Below are positions 22,612 through 30,516 of a stretch of DNA of 48,934 nt, piece after piece. Position 1 is the first letter of the stretch. Every line of letters begins with the position of its first letter. The position numbers and the translations under genes were made by a program. The DNA is taken from contig NZ_JAOQNX010000036.1 in the NCBI RefSeq assembly GCF_025961575.1, positions 1 through 48,934 of the forward strand, read 5' to 3'. The notes under the pieces were generated by a model. It saw only the letters and a program-made list of their open reading frames with translations. It did no database searches and had not been told where the DNA came from. The stretch is from Rhodoblastus acidophilus. Its GTDB lineage: Bacteria; Pseudomonadota; Alphaproteobacteria; Rhizobiales; Beijerinckiaceae.

Positions 22612-24834
22612 ATGGCGCGGAAGAAACGCGGCGAACGGATCGAGCCGACCTTTGACGCCGCTGCGCCGCCCGTCGAACCGGATGCGCGCGCCCCGGCGGC
22701 AAAGCCGCGGAAGGCCGCGCCCAAAGCCGAAAAGCCGAGGAAAAGACGCCGCTCGCTGTTCGGCGGGCTGTTCTATTGGACCTTCGTGCTCGGCGTCTGG
22801 GGCGTGATCGGCCTCGGCGGCCTCACCGTCTATTACGGCTCGCAATTGCCGCAGATCGACCATCTCTCGGTGCCCAAACGCCCGCCCAATATCGCCATTC
22901 TCGGCATGGACGGCAGCCTGCTCGCCAATCGCGGCGACACCGGCGGCGCGGCGGTGCGTCTGCAGGATCTGCCGCCCTATCTGCCCAAGGCCTTCATCGC
23001 CATCGAGGACCGCCGTTTCTACAGCCATTACGGCGTCGATCCCGTCGGCATCCTCCGCGCGCTCGCCCGCAATGTCACCGGACGCGGCGGCATGCAGGGC
23101 GGCTCGACGCTCACCCAGCAGCTCGCCAAAAACCTGTTCCTTACCCAGGAGCGCACGGTCTCGCGCAAAATCCAGGAGGCGATTCTGGCGCTCTGGCTGG
23201 AGCACAAATATTCCAAGGACCAGATTCTCGAGCTTTATCTGAACCGCGTCTATTTCGGCTCGGGCGCCTATGGCGTCGACGCCGCCGCGCTCAAATATTT
23301 TGGCCATCCCTCGCGCGACGTCACGCTCGCCGAGGCGGCCATGCTCGCCGGCCTGATGAAGGCGCCGACGAAACTCGCGCCCAACCATTACGAATCCGCC
23401 GCCGTCGAGCGCGCCAATATGGTGATCGCCGCCATGGCGCAGGAGGGCCACATCACCGAGGCCATGGCGCAGCTCGCGCTGGCCCGCCCCGCCCGCGCCG
23501 TGAAGGGCAAGGACGCCAGCACGCTCAATTACGCCGCCGATTACGTGATGGACACGCTCGACGAGACCATCGGCGCCATCGACGAGGACATTGTCGTCAC
23601 CACCACCATCAACCCGACCATGCAGGCGGCGGGCGAAAAGGCGCTGAACGCGGTTCTGGCGCAAAGCGGCGGCAAATTCGGCGTGTCCCAGGGCGCGCTG
23701 GTCTCGGTGGACCCGACCGGAGCGATCCGCGCCCTGATCGGCGGCCGCAATTACGAGGAAAGCCAGTTCAACCGCGCCGTGTCTGCGCGGCGGCAGCCGG
23801 GCTCGGCCTTCAAGCCGTTCGTCTATCTCACCGCGCTGGAAAAAGGCCTGACGCCCGATTCTACCCGTGAGGACGGGCCGATCAATGTGAAGGGCTGGCA
23901 GCCGGAAAATTCCACCCACAAATATATGGGCGAGGTCAATCTGACCACGGCGCTCGCCTTGTCGCTCAATACGGTGGCGGTGCGGCTCGGCCTCGAAGTC
24001 GGCCCGCGCGCGGTGATCGAGACGGCGCATCGGCTCGGCGTGTCCTCGAAACTGGAGCCCAACGCCTCGATCGCGCTCGGCACTTCCGTGGTGTCGCCGC
24101 TGGAGCTGGTCACCGCCTATGTCCCGCTCGCCAATGGCGGTATCGGCGTGCAGAGCCACATCATCACCAAGGTGCGCACGGCGGACGGCAAGCTTTTGTA
24201 CGCCCGCAAAGGCTCGAGCAACGGACGGGTGATCGACCCGACCTATGTCGCCATGATGAACAGCATGCTGCAGCAGACGCTGATCATCGGCACGGCGCGC
24301 AAAGCCGATCTGCCCGGCTGGGAGGCGGCGGGCAAGACGGGGACCAGCCAGGATTACCGCGACGCCTGGTTCGTCGGCTACACCAGCCAACTGGTCACCG
24401 GCGTCTGGCTCGGCAATGACGACAATTCGCCGACGAAAAAGGCGTCGGGCGCCAATCTTCCCGTGGAGATCTGGAGCCGCTACATGCGCGACGCCTTGAA
24501 AGGCCAGGTGGTCGCCGGCCTGCCGACCGGCGGCTGGCGCAACGAAAGCCTGGGCGGCCTGCCGTCCTCGCTGTGGCCGCAGCCGGAGCCGCCGCGCGAG
24601 CCGGCGCCGCCGCAGGCGCCGGTCCAGCATCTCGATACGACCAATCCGTCCGCGCCCGTGGTCTTCTCCAGCGCCGGACGCGGCGCGCCGCCGCCGCCGC
24701 GCCCGCCGGAGAGGATTCCAGGGTTCGACCGCGACGAGGAGCCGATTCCGCCCGCCGAGATTCCGACCGGCCGCACCGCCCGCCAGGCGCGCGACGACCG
24801 GAATTTCTTCGAAAAACTGTTCAGCGACGATTGA
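22612..24834 (+). CDS. Class A penicillin-binding protein (PBP1A family)
   Basis: A 740-residue bifunctional peptidoglycan synthase. A basic cytoplasmic tail rich in Lys/Pro (1-45) precedes one membrane helix (about 48-72). The GT51 glycosyltransferase has the catalytic Glu in IEDRRFYSHYGVD (E132) and GGSTLTQQLAKNLFL. The transpeptidase has SxxK in QPGSAFKPF (S398), SxN in SLNTVAV (S451-N453) and KTG in AAGKTGTSQDY (K575). A Pro-rich, probably disordered periplasmic tail follows (about 640-720). GAGGGAC precedes the start. A CtrA-type box upstream suggests cell-cycle timing of synthesis. Confidence 0.95.
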   Translation: MARKKRGERIEPTFDAAAPPVEPDARAPAAKPRKAAPKAEKPRKRRRSLFGGLFYWTFVLGVWGVIGLGGLTVYYGSQLPQIDHLSVPKRPPNIAILGMDGSLLANRGDTGGAAVRLQDLPPYLPKAFIAIEDRRFYSHYGVDPVGILRALARNVTGRGGMQGGSTLTQQLAKNLFLTQERTVSRKIQEAILALWLEHKYSKDQILELYLNRVYFGSGAYGVDAAALKYFGHPSRDVTLAEAAMLAGLMKAPTKLAPNHYESAAVERANMVIAAMAQEGHITEAMAQLALARPARAVKGKDASTLNYAADYVMDTLDETIGAIDEDIVVTTTINPTMQAAGEKALNAVLAQSGGKFGVSQGALVSVDPTGAIRALIGGRNYEESQFNRAVSARRQPGSAFKPFVYLTALEKGLTPDSTREDGPINVKGWQPENSTHKYMGEVNLTTALALSLNTVAVRLGLEVGPRAVIETAHRLGVSSKLEPNASIALGTSVVSPLELVTAYVPLANGGIGVQSHIITKVRTADGKLLYARKGSSNGRVIDPTYVAMMNSMLQQTLIIGTARKADLPGWEAAGKTGTSQDYRDAWFVGYTSQLVTGVWLGNDDNSPTKKASGANLPVEIWSRYMRDALKGQVVAGLPTGGWRNESLGGLPSSLWPQPEPPREPAPPQAPVQHLDTTNPSAPVVFSSAGRGAPPPPRPPERIPGFDRDEEPIPPAEIPTGRTARQARDDRNFFEKLFSDD

Positions 24835-24919
24835 GGCGGGTCAGGGAACTTTGATAGGCAGGGCGCATTGATCGCGCTACTCTCGCGGTCCGCCGGCCTT
24901 TCCGGCGAAAGAGGTTTTG

Positions 24920-25258
24920 ATGTTCGGACATTTTGCCCGTCTTTTCCCCCTCTGCGTCGCGCTGGTCGGCGTCGCGACCTTCGCCTCGGACGCGCGCGCC
25001 CAGGTGAGGACCGCCAACGGCGTGTCCTATTACGATGTCGATCCCGGGCCGATCGATCCCGGCGCGTTCTGGACATCCGGTCAGTACAAATACGACCCCA
25101 ACGCCTATCTGGATCGGACCCGCTGGGACGCCGGGCGCCCGATGATCGTCTACGCCCCCCACGCCGGCAAGGCGAATTGCGTGTTCCGCAAGCGGGTGAT
25201 TTTTGACGACTGGGATTTCCGCCACCCCTACGTGCAGGTGTGCCGCAAGCCCGAATAG
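24920..25258 (+). CDS. Small secreted protein, paralogue 1 of a tandem pair (112 aa)
   Basis: Not recognised. The signal peptide ends ARA|QV near residue 28. The mature part has a motif NGVSYYDVDPGPIDPGAF and a C-terminal block ANCVFRKRVIFDDWDFRHPY-VQVCRK with two cysteines, a likely disulfide. The next gene encodes a clear paralogue. GAGG precedes the start; a TTG one codon earlier is also possible. The pair lies between the PBP gene and the isochorismatase gene on the same strand. Confidence 0.75.
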   Translation: MFGHFARLFPLCVALVGVATFASDARAQVRTANGVSYYDVDPGPIDPGAFWTSGQYKYDPNAYLDRTRWDAGRPMIVYAPHAGKANCVFRKRVIFDDWDFRHPYVQVCRKPE

Positions 25259-25306
25259 AACGGAACGATCGCGCCCGCCGCGCATTAACGCGGCGCGGAG
25301 GCGGTG

Positions 25307-25624
25307 ATGTCCAAAATTCTGCTGGGCGCGTGCTGCGCGGCTCTGATGGGCGCCCCGGCGCTGGCGAAGACCGGCGACATCCGGTTTCTGAACGGCGTGT
25401 TGCTCTACGAGGGCGATCCCGGCCCGGTCGATCCCGCCAAGGCGCCCGGGCCGAAAGAGCCGGACATGCATCTGGTGGTCGACGATTCCGGCGCCGTCCT
25501 CCACTTCAACACGCTTTACGGCGACCACGGGGGCGCCACCAATTGCGTCCTGCGCCATCGCGTCATGCTCGACGCCTGGGACCGCGCCCACCCCTATGTG
25601 CGCGTCTGCCGCAAGCGGGGGTGA
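25307..25624 (+). CDS. Small secreted protein, paralogue 2 of a tandem pair (105 aa)
   Basis: A paralogue of the preceding protein. Signal peptide MSKILLGACCAALMGAPALA; then NGVLLYEGDPGPVDPAKA matching the D-P-G-P-[IV]-D-P motif, and ATNCVLRHRVMLDAWDRAHP then YVRVCRKRG matching the C-terminal block, with the same two cysteines. The middle region has diverged. GGAGG lies 7 bases before the ATG. It starts 48 bases after paralogue 1 and is probably in the same transcript. Confidence 0.75.
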   Translation: MSKILLGACCAALMGAPALAKTGDIRFLNGVLLYEGDPGPVDPAKAPGPKEPDMHLVVDDSGAVLHFNTLYGDHGGATNCVLRHRVMLDAWDRAHPYVRVCRKRG

Positions 25625-25676
25625 TGCGACATTGGCGACATTGACATTGCCGGCGCGCTATGGCGCATATGACGTT

Positions 25677-25727
25677 ATGACACACGCCCGCATCACGCTC
25701 ACCGCAGGCTATTGGCGCTCCTTTTAG
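25677..25727 (+). CDS. Possible leader peptide (16 aa) upstream of the isochorismatase gene
   Basis: A short frame MTHARITLTAGYWRSF, stop TAG. It carries Tyr, Trp and Phe near its end, as expected of an aromatic-amino-acid-sensing leader. A TTGACA at 25641-25646 with a weak AT stretch around 25665-25671 would start transcription at or very near the ATG, so it could be a leaderless message. The stop codon lies in the loop of a hairpin (25716-25733). No ribosome binding site is seen. The assignment is speculative. Confidence 0.35.
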   Translation: MTHARITLTAGYWRSF

Positions 25728-25733
25728 GGAGCG
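25716..25733 (+). promoter_or_regulatory. Hairpin overlapping the end of the possible leader peptide
   Basis: CGCTCC-TTTTAG-GGAGCG, a 6-bp stem that includes the last three sense codons and stop of the 16-residue frame. No T-run follows, so it is not an intrinsic terminator. Confidence 0.4.
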
Positions 25734-25813
25734 GCCACGTCATCACCCATGACCATGGCCGCCGTATCGGCAGGCGTTTGGTCAAACAATTCAATTCGCG
25801 TGACGATGCGGCG

Positions 25814-25827
25814 GCCTCCAAGGAGGC
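25814..25827 (+). promoter_or_regulatory. Ribosome binding site of the isochorismatase gene inside a short inverted repeat
   Basis: GCCTCCAAGGAGGC: the strong site AAGGAGG is preceded by its own complement, so it can fold on itself and hide. The GTG start lies 6 bases downstream. Confidence 0.5.
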
Positions 25828-25833
25828 AAGCCC

Positions 25834-26460
25834 GTGACTGTTTCAAACAAGGTGGATTGGACGATTGAGCCGGAGCGATGCGCGCTGCTGGTGCATGACA
25901 TGCAGCCGCATTTTTTGACCGCGCTCCCCGACGACCGTCGCGCGCTGATCGTGGCGCAAACGCGCGACCTCTGCGAGGCCAGCGCCCGGCGGGGCATTCC
26001 GATTTTCGCCTCCCATGTGCCGAAAGCGCGCCGCCTCGACGAACGCGGGTTGATGGCGGACATGTGGGGCCCTGGTCCCTCGGCCCCAGGCATCGAGCCG
26101 GCGCTCGGCCTCGACGTTTTCCACGCGCGCCCGCTGGTGAAGCGCAGCTACAGCGCCTTCTACGGCAATGATTTCGAGCCGCTGCTGCGCCGCCTGGGCC
26201 GCGACGCCCTGCTGATCGTCGGCGTCTACACCTCCATCGGCTGCCATTATTCCGCCGTCGATGCTTTTTCCCGCGACATCAAACCGTTTGTCGTCTCCGA
26301 CGCCGTGGCCGACATGCACGAGGCCGACCATGCCGCGGGCTTGTCCGCCATCGCCAAGACCTGCGGAAAGGTTGTCGCGACCTCAGACGTGTTGGACGCG
26401 CTCGCGCCGAAAAAGCCGCGCCGGATGCTGCCGGAAAGCTATGCTTATGATGTGTGCTGA
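25834..26460 (+). CDS. Isochorismatase-family hydrolase (EntB N-domain-like)
   Basis: A 208-residue alpha/beta hydrolase of the isochorismatase family, expected to release pyruvate from an isochorismate-type substrate. RCALLVHDMQPHFL, LVKRSYSAFYGNDF and IVGVYTSIGCHYSAVDAFSR then DIKPFVVSDAVADM are closer to the EntB/PhzD/DhbB branch than to nicotinamidases. It has no aryl-carrier domain (EntB is about 285 residues), and no siderophore or phenazine genes are near. GTG start set by AAGGAGG. The ~200-base leader has a possible aromatic leader peptide. The substrate remains unproven. Confidence 0.85.
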   Translation: MTVSNKVDWTIEPERCALLVHDMQPHFLTALPDDRRALIVAQTRDLCEASARRGIPIFASHVPKARRLDERGLMADMWGPGPSAPGIEPALGLDVFHARPLVKRSYSAFYGNDFEPLLRRLGRDALLIVGVYTSIGCHYSAVDAFSRDIKPFVVSDAVADMHEADHAAGLSAIAKTCGKVVATSDVLDALAPKKPRRMLPESYAYDVC

Positions 26461-26527
26461 GGCGCCCGCTCCCGCGCTCGAGGACATACAATGACGCGCA
26501 TGTCCCGTTTAACATCCCACTTCCTGT

Positions 26528-26638
26528 CGTCATGGCCGGGCGTCGTCCCGGCCATCCACGCCGGGCCGCCGCGCGAACCGATGCAGAATTGAGCCTTGCG
26601 TGTCGGCGTGGATGCCCGGCACAAGGCCGGGCATGACG
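26528..26638. repeat. Family A REPIN-like element, copy A2 (111 bp)
   Basis: Left unit CGTCATGGCCGGGCGTCGTC then CCGGCCATCCACG; right unit CGGCGTGGATGCCCGGCACA then AGGCCGGGCATGACG. The outer edges CGTCATG / CATGACG define the ends. It lies between convergent genes. Confidence 0.88.
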
Positions 26639-26677
26639 TTCGTGGGGTGATCGGCCCACGTGCGCGGACGGGAGCGC

Positions 26678-28000
26678 TCAGAGCGCCTCCAAAAACCGCA
26701 CCGGCCGACCGGTGGCGGGCGCCAAAATCTCGCCCTCCCACATCACTTTGGCGCCGCGTACAAAAGTGCCGACCGGCCAGCCCTTGACCTGTTTGCCGTC
26801 ATAGGGCGTCCAGCCGCAGCGCGAGGCGATCCAGTCGTTGCGAATGGTTTCGACGCGGTTGAGATCGACGATCGTAAAATCGGCGTCATAGCCCTTGGCG
26901 ATCCGCCCCTTGCCGGCGATCTGGAACAGCCGCGCCGGCCCGGCGCTGGTGAGGTCGACGAAACGTTGCAGGGTCAGGCGCCCGGCGTTGACATGGTCGA
27001 GCAGGGTGGGGACCAGGGTTTGCACGCCGGTCATGCCCGAGGGGCTCTCCGGGTACGGTTTTGCTTTCTCCTCCAGCGTGTGCGGCGCGTGGTCGGAGCC
27101 GAGCACGTCGACCACGCCCTGCGCCACGCCCTGCCACAAAGCGTCGCGGTGGCGCGAAGCGCGCACCGGCGGATTCATCTGGATCAGCGTGCCCAGCCGC
27201 GCATAATCGTCGGCGCTGAGGGTCAGATGGTGCGGCGTCACCTCGACGCTCGCCAAATGCTTGTAGCCCGCCAGAAATTCGATTTCTTCGGCGGTCGTTA
27301 CATGCAGCACGTGGACGCGGGCCCGGTGCTGTTCGGCCAATGCGATCAGGCGTTTCGTGCTGGTCAGCGCCGTCAATTCATCGCGCCAGACCGGATGCGA
27401 GGCGGCGTCGCCCGGAACACGTTCGCCCATGCGCTGGTTGAGCCGCGCTTCGTCCTCGCTGTGAAACGCCGCGCGGCGGCGGATGTTTTTCAGCACCTCG
27501 GCCACGCCGGCGTCATCGGCGATCAACAGCGATCCCGTCGACGAGCCCATGAACACTTTTATGCCCGCCGCGCCGGGCAGCCGCTCCAGTTCGGCGACGT
27601 GTTTGGCGTTGTCATGCGTGCCGCCCACCCAAAAGGCGAAATCGCAGTGCATCCGGTTTGTGCCGCGCGAAACCTTGTCGGCGACGGCTTCGGGCGTGGT
27701 GGTCAGCGGATTGGTGTTGGGCATTTCGAACACGGCGGTGACGCCGCCGAGCACGGCCGCCGCCGAACCCGTCTGCAAATCTTCCTTGTGGACCGGACCG
27801 GGCTCGCGGAAATGCACCTGGCTGTCGATCACGCCGGGCAGGATATGCAGGCCGCGGCAATCCACGATTTCGCCCGCCGAAGCGGCGGCGAGATCGCCGA
27901 TGAACGCGATCTTGCCGCCCACAATCCCGACATCGCGGGCAAAAACGCCGTCCTGGTTGACCAGCGTTCCGCCGCGCAGGATCAGGTCATAGCTCGTCAA
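26678..28000 (-). CDS. pyrC: Dihydroorotase-family amidohydrolase with Q-x-H metal motif
   Basis: A 440-residue type I dihydroorotase-like enzyme (pyrimidine synthesis, carbamoyl-aspartate to dihydroorotate). Visible are DSQVHFREPG (59-68), the carboxylated-Lys motif GIKVFMGSSTG, VHVLHVTTAEE, VEVTPHHL and LGSDHAPHT. The first His of the usual D-x-H-x-H is Gln61, so one metal ligand is changed; I recall the same variant in other Rhizobiales. It opens with a TTG (MTSYDLILRGG) set by GGAG 7 bases upstream; an in-frame ATG 45 bases earlier is the alternative. No pyrB is adjacent. An allantoinase or dihydropyrimidinase role is possible. Confidence 0.85.
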   Translation of the reverse strand: MTSYDLILRGGTLVNQDGVFARDVGIVGGKIAFIGDLAAASAGEIVDCRGLHILPGVIDSQVHFREPGPVHKEDLQTGSAAAVLGGVTAVFEMPNTNPLTTTPEAVADKVSRGTNRMHCDFAFWVGGTHDNAKHVAELERLPGAAGIKVFMGSSTGSLLIADDAGVAEVLKNIRRRAAFHSEDEARLNQRMGERVPGDAASHPVWRDELTALTSTKRLIALAEQHRARVHVLHVTTAEEIEFLAGYKHLASVEVTPHHLTLSADDYARLGTLIQMNPPVRASRHRDALWQGVAQGVVDVLGSDHAPHTLEEKAKPYPESPSGMTGVQTLVPTLLDHVNAGRLTLQRFVDLTSAGPARLFQIAGKGRIAKGYDADFTIVDLNRVETIRNDWIASRCGWTPYDGKQVKGWPVGTFVRGAKVMWEGEILAPATGRPVRFLEAL

Positions 28001-28117
28001 GGGCGTTCTCCGATTTTTTGAGGGGTCGCGGACCAAACTTTGCATAAGTGCGTTATGAGTCGGGCTTAAGCGCGTCCGCGCGCGGGCGCAACAGCCTAAA
28101 TATATAGGGGACGGAAC

Positions 28118-28930
28118 ATGAAAGCGGCGAAACTTTCCGATCGCGGCCTGGTTCGGGTGAGCGGACCGGAGGCGCGCAGCTTTTTGCAGGGGCTGGTGAC
28201 CGGCAATGTCCTGACGCTGGAGCCGGGCGAGGCGCGCTGGGCGGCGCTGCTGTCGCCGCAGGGCAAAATCCTGTTTGATTTCCTGATGAGCGTGGCCGAC
28301 GAGGCGATTCTGCTCGACGTGAAGGCTGAAAAGGCGGCCGAGCTGGCGAAGCGCCTGACCATGTACAGACTGCGGGCGAAAGTCGACATCGCCGACGCCA
28401 GCGCCGATTTTGTCGTCATCGCGCTTTATGGCGGACCGGTCGGGGAGGGGGCGAAGGATTCGCGTCACGCCGACATGGGCGCGCGGCTGATCGTCCCCGC
28501 CGCCGGGGCCGACGCCGCTTTGTTGACGCTTGGCGGCGATTATGGCGCGGCCGATTATGCCGCGCATCGCATCGCTTTGGGCATTCCCGAGGGTGGGGTC
28601 GACTTCGCCTATGGCGACGCCTTTCCCGCCGAGGCCGACATGGACCTGTTCAACGGCGTGGATTTCAAAAAGGGTTGTTTCGTCGGCCAGGAGGTGGTGG
28701 CGCGCATGCACTACCGCAGCACGGTGCGCACGCGGGTCACGAAAGTTCTTGTTGAGGGCGCGGCGCCTGAGCCCGGCGCGGCCATCACCGCTGGCGACAA
28801 GGCGGTGGGGACGATGGGCTCCAGCGCCAATGGAATCGGCCTCGCTTTGCTGCGCCTCGACCGCGTCGAAGAGGCGGCGCAAGCCGGCCTGCCCTTGAAA
28901 AGCGGCGAGGCCGCGCTGCGCCCGGCGTGA
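28118..28930 (+). CDS. ygfZ: Folate-binding Fe-S cluster assembly protein YgfZ
   Basis: A 270-residue GcvT-like protein that binds tetrahydrofolate and supports assembly or repair of [4Fe-4S] enzymes such as MiaB. The signature FKKGCFVGQEVVARMHYRS, with the conserved Cys187, is diagnostic. The opening RGLVRVSGPEARSFLQGLVT and WAALLSPQGKILFDFL agree. GGGGACGGAAC precedes the ATG. It is divergent from the dihydroorotase gene with 117 bases between, and a family B repeat follows its stop. Confidence 0.95.
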   Translation: MKAAKLSDRGLVRVSGPEARSFLQGLVTGNVLTLEPGEARWAALLSPQGKILFDFLMSVADEAILLDVKAEKAAELAKRLTMYRLRAKVDIADASADFVVIALYGGPVGEGAKDSRHADMGARLIVPAAGADAALLTLGGDYGAADYAAHRIALGIPEGGVDFAYGDAFPAEADMDLFNGVDFKKGCFVGQEVVARMHYRSTVRTRVTKVLVEGAAPEPGAAITAGDKAVGTMGSSANGIGLALLRLDRVEEAAQAGLPLKSGEAALRPA

Positions 28931-28939
28931 GCGGATTCC

Positions 28940-29006
28940 TATAAATAGCCCCTCATGCTGAGGAGGCGCGAAAGCGCCGTCTCGAAGCACGAGGGCGGTC
29001 CACGCG
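28940..29006 (+). repeat. Family B palindromic repeat, copy B6
   Basis: CCTCATGCTGAGGAGGCGCG, AAAG, CGCCGTCTCGAAGCACGAGG then GCGGTCCACG, preceded by CTATAAATAGCC like the spacer in B4/B5. A single forward unit between convergent ygfZ and the AhpD-like gene, ending just before that gene's stop codon. Confidence 0.82.
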
Positions 29007-29008
29007 AC

Positions 29009-29365
29009 TCAGTCCGCCTTCGCCTCGGAAAACTGGTTGAACGCCTGCAGCGCGTGGCTGGAATACATGACGGACGGACCGGCCCCCATATAGATCGCCA
29101 TGGACAGGGTCTCCTCCACCTCCTCGCGCGTCGCGCCGAGCTGCGCGGCGGCCTTGGCGTGGAAGGCGATGCAATCGTCGCAGCGGATCGCCACGCCAAT
29201 GGCCAAAGCGATCAGCTCCTTGGTCTTGGCGTCGAGCGCCCCGGCCTTGGTCGCGGTCTGCGCCAAAGCGGAAAAATTCTTCATCGCGTCGGAAGCCGCG
29301 CCGCCGCGCAGGTCGCGCAACATGGCGGAAAGGTCTCTCGTCGCCTGCGGCCAATCGGAAATCAT
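29009..29365 (-). CDS. Carboxymuconolactone decarboxylase/AhpD-like family protein
   Basis: A 118-residue all-helical protein with the AhpD-type redox motif and proton-relay His in RCDDCIAFHAKAAAQLGAT (CxxC-x3-H). The family includes alkylhydroperoxidase partners and gamma-carboxymuconolactone decarboxylases; the CxxC-x3-H pattern favours the peroxidase-like type. Later LSMAIYMGAGPSVMYSSHAL is also typical. It lies 39 bases after the small membrane protein gene on the same strand, probably one transcript. Confidence 0.88.
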   Translation of the reverse strand: MISDWPQATRDLSAMLRDLRGGAASDAMKNFSALAQTATKAGALDAKTKELIALAIGVAIRCDDCIAFHAKAAAQLGATREEVEETLSMAIYMGAGPSVMYSSHALQAFNQFSEAKAD

Positions 29366-29404
29366 CGTCCACCTCGTTTGTCAGAGTGAGGATGATATAT
29401 TCGA

Positions 29405-29821
29405 TTATTCGTAATTATGCAATATGACGCCTTCGGCTTCCGCCGCCGCGCGCCGCTCCCGCATCGACAGGCCCATGCAGGCCATCGCGCCGCACAGGAA
29501 GACCAGCGCGACGATCCCACCGAAAACATTCATGGCGCCCGACACGCTGGCCACCAGCGCGGCGGCGGCGCCGACCGCATCGGCGAAGCCGGTGGCGCGC
29601 AGCACGGCCGCTTGCGCCTCCGCGTCGAACCGGCGCGCCGACCACAGGATCAGGCCCCAGGCCAGCATGGCCGCGCCCATCAACCGTCCGAGCGCGGCCA
29701 CCGAGCCGGAGGTTTCGAGGCCGAGGACCGCGCCGAATTTGCCCGGGGCGAAGACGAAGGCGAGGCCGAACGCCAGGGCGATCCCGGACAGCAAGACCAA
29801 AGAAATTCGTGTTGTCGCCAC
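29405..29821 (-). CDS. Small four-helix integral membrane protein (138 aa)
   Basis: Not recognised with certainty. Four hydrophobic helices (about 5-25, 40-60, 68-90, 95-118) with short loops and a charged C-terminal tail (MRERRAAAEAEG). The layout resembles the DUF4345-like group of unknown function. A GTG start is chosen because GGGGGAGGA lies 5-6 bases upstream; an ATG 69 bases earlier would overlap the promoter region of tag and has no such site. It is divergent from tag and upstream of the AhpD-like gene. Confidence 0.7.
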   Translation of the reverse strand: MATTRISLVLLSGIALAFGLAFVFAPGKFGAVLGLETSGSVAALGRLMGAAMLAWGLILWSARRFDAEAQAAVLRATGFADAVGAAAALVASVSGAMNVFGGIVALVFLCGAMACMGLSMRERRAAAEAEGVILHNYE

Positions 29822-29910
29822 GGAATCCTCCCCCGCCTCGATCAACACCGGCGCCGCCGCCCTGTTCCGGCGCGATTTGCGCCGGCACATAGATGTTCTA
29901 TATCTGTCCC

Positions 29911-30516
29911 ATGAACGACTCGTCGAAAAAGCAGGTGATCCTGCACGAAGACGGCCTGCGCCGCTGCCCCTGGCCGGGGTTCGACCCCGCCTATCTCGCC
30001 TATCACGACCAGGAATGGGGCGTCCCCGAATATGATTCGCGCGCGCTCTATGAAAAGCTCGTGCTCGACGGGTTCCAGGCCGGCCTGTCCTGGATCGCCA
30101 TCCTGCGCAAGCGCGACAATTTCAGAAAGGCCTTCGACAATTTCGACCCGCTGAAGATCGCGGCCTATGACGAGGCGAAAATCGAGAGCCTGATGCAGGA
30201 CGCCGGCATCGTCCGTAACCGCGCCAAAATCACCGGCGCCGTCGCCTCCGCGCGCGTCTATCTCGAGATCGAGGCGTCCCAGGGCTTTTCCAACTATCTT
30301 TGGGATTTTGTCGACGGACGGCCGATCGTCAACCAGCTCCGCAGCCTCGCCGAGGCGCCCGCCGCCACGCCGCTGTCGGAGAAAATGTCGAAGGACCTCA
30401 AGCGGCGCGGCATTAAATTCTGCGGCCCCACCATTGTTTACGCCTTCATGCAGGCGGTCGGCATGGTCAACGACCATCTGGTGGACTGCTGGCGCCATCA
30501 GGCCTGCCAATCGTGA
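29911..30516 (+). CDS. tag: DNA-3-methyladenine glycosylase I
   Basis: A 201-residue base-excision repair enzyme that removes 3-methyladenine. The zinc site of the Tag type is visible: Cys19 in RRCPW, His32 in YHDQEWG, and the C-terminal His and Cys in MVNDHLVDCWRH. FQAGLSWIAILRKRDNFRKA and GIKFCGPTIVYAFMQAVGM agree. The start MNDSSKKQ is preferred over an ATG 18 bases earlier. Its stop overlaps the GTG of the next gene. Confidence 0.96.
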   Translation: MNDSSKKQVILHEDGLRRCPWPGFDPAYLAYHDQEWGVPEYDSRALYEKLVLDGFQAGLSWIAILRKRDNFRKAFDNFDPLKIAAYDEAKIESLMQDAGIVRNRAKITGAVASARVYLEIEASQGFSNYLWDFVDGRPIVNQLRSLAEAPAATPLSEKMSKDLKRRGIKFCGPTIVYAFMQAVGMVNDHLVDCWRHQACQS

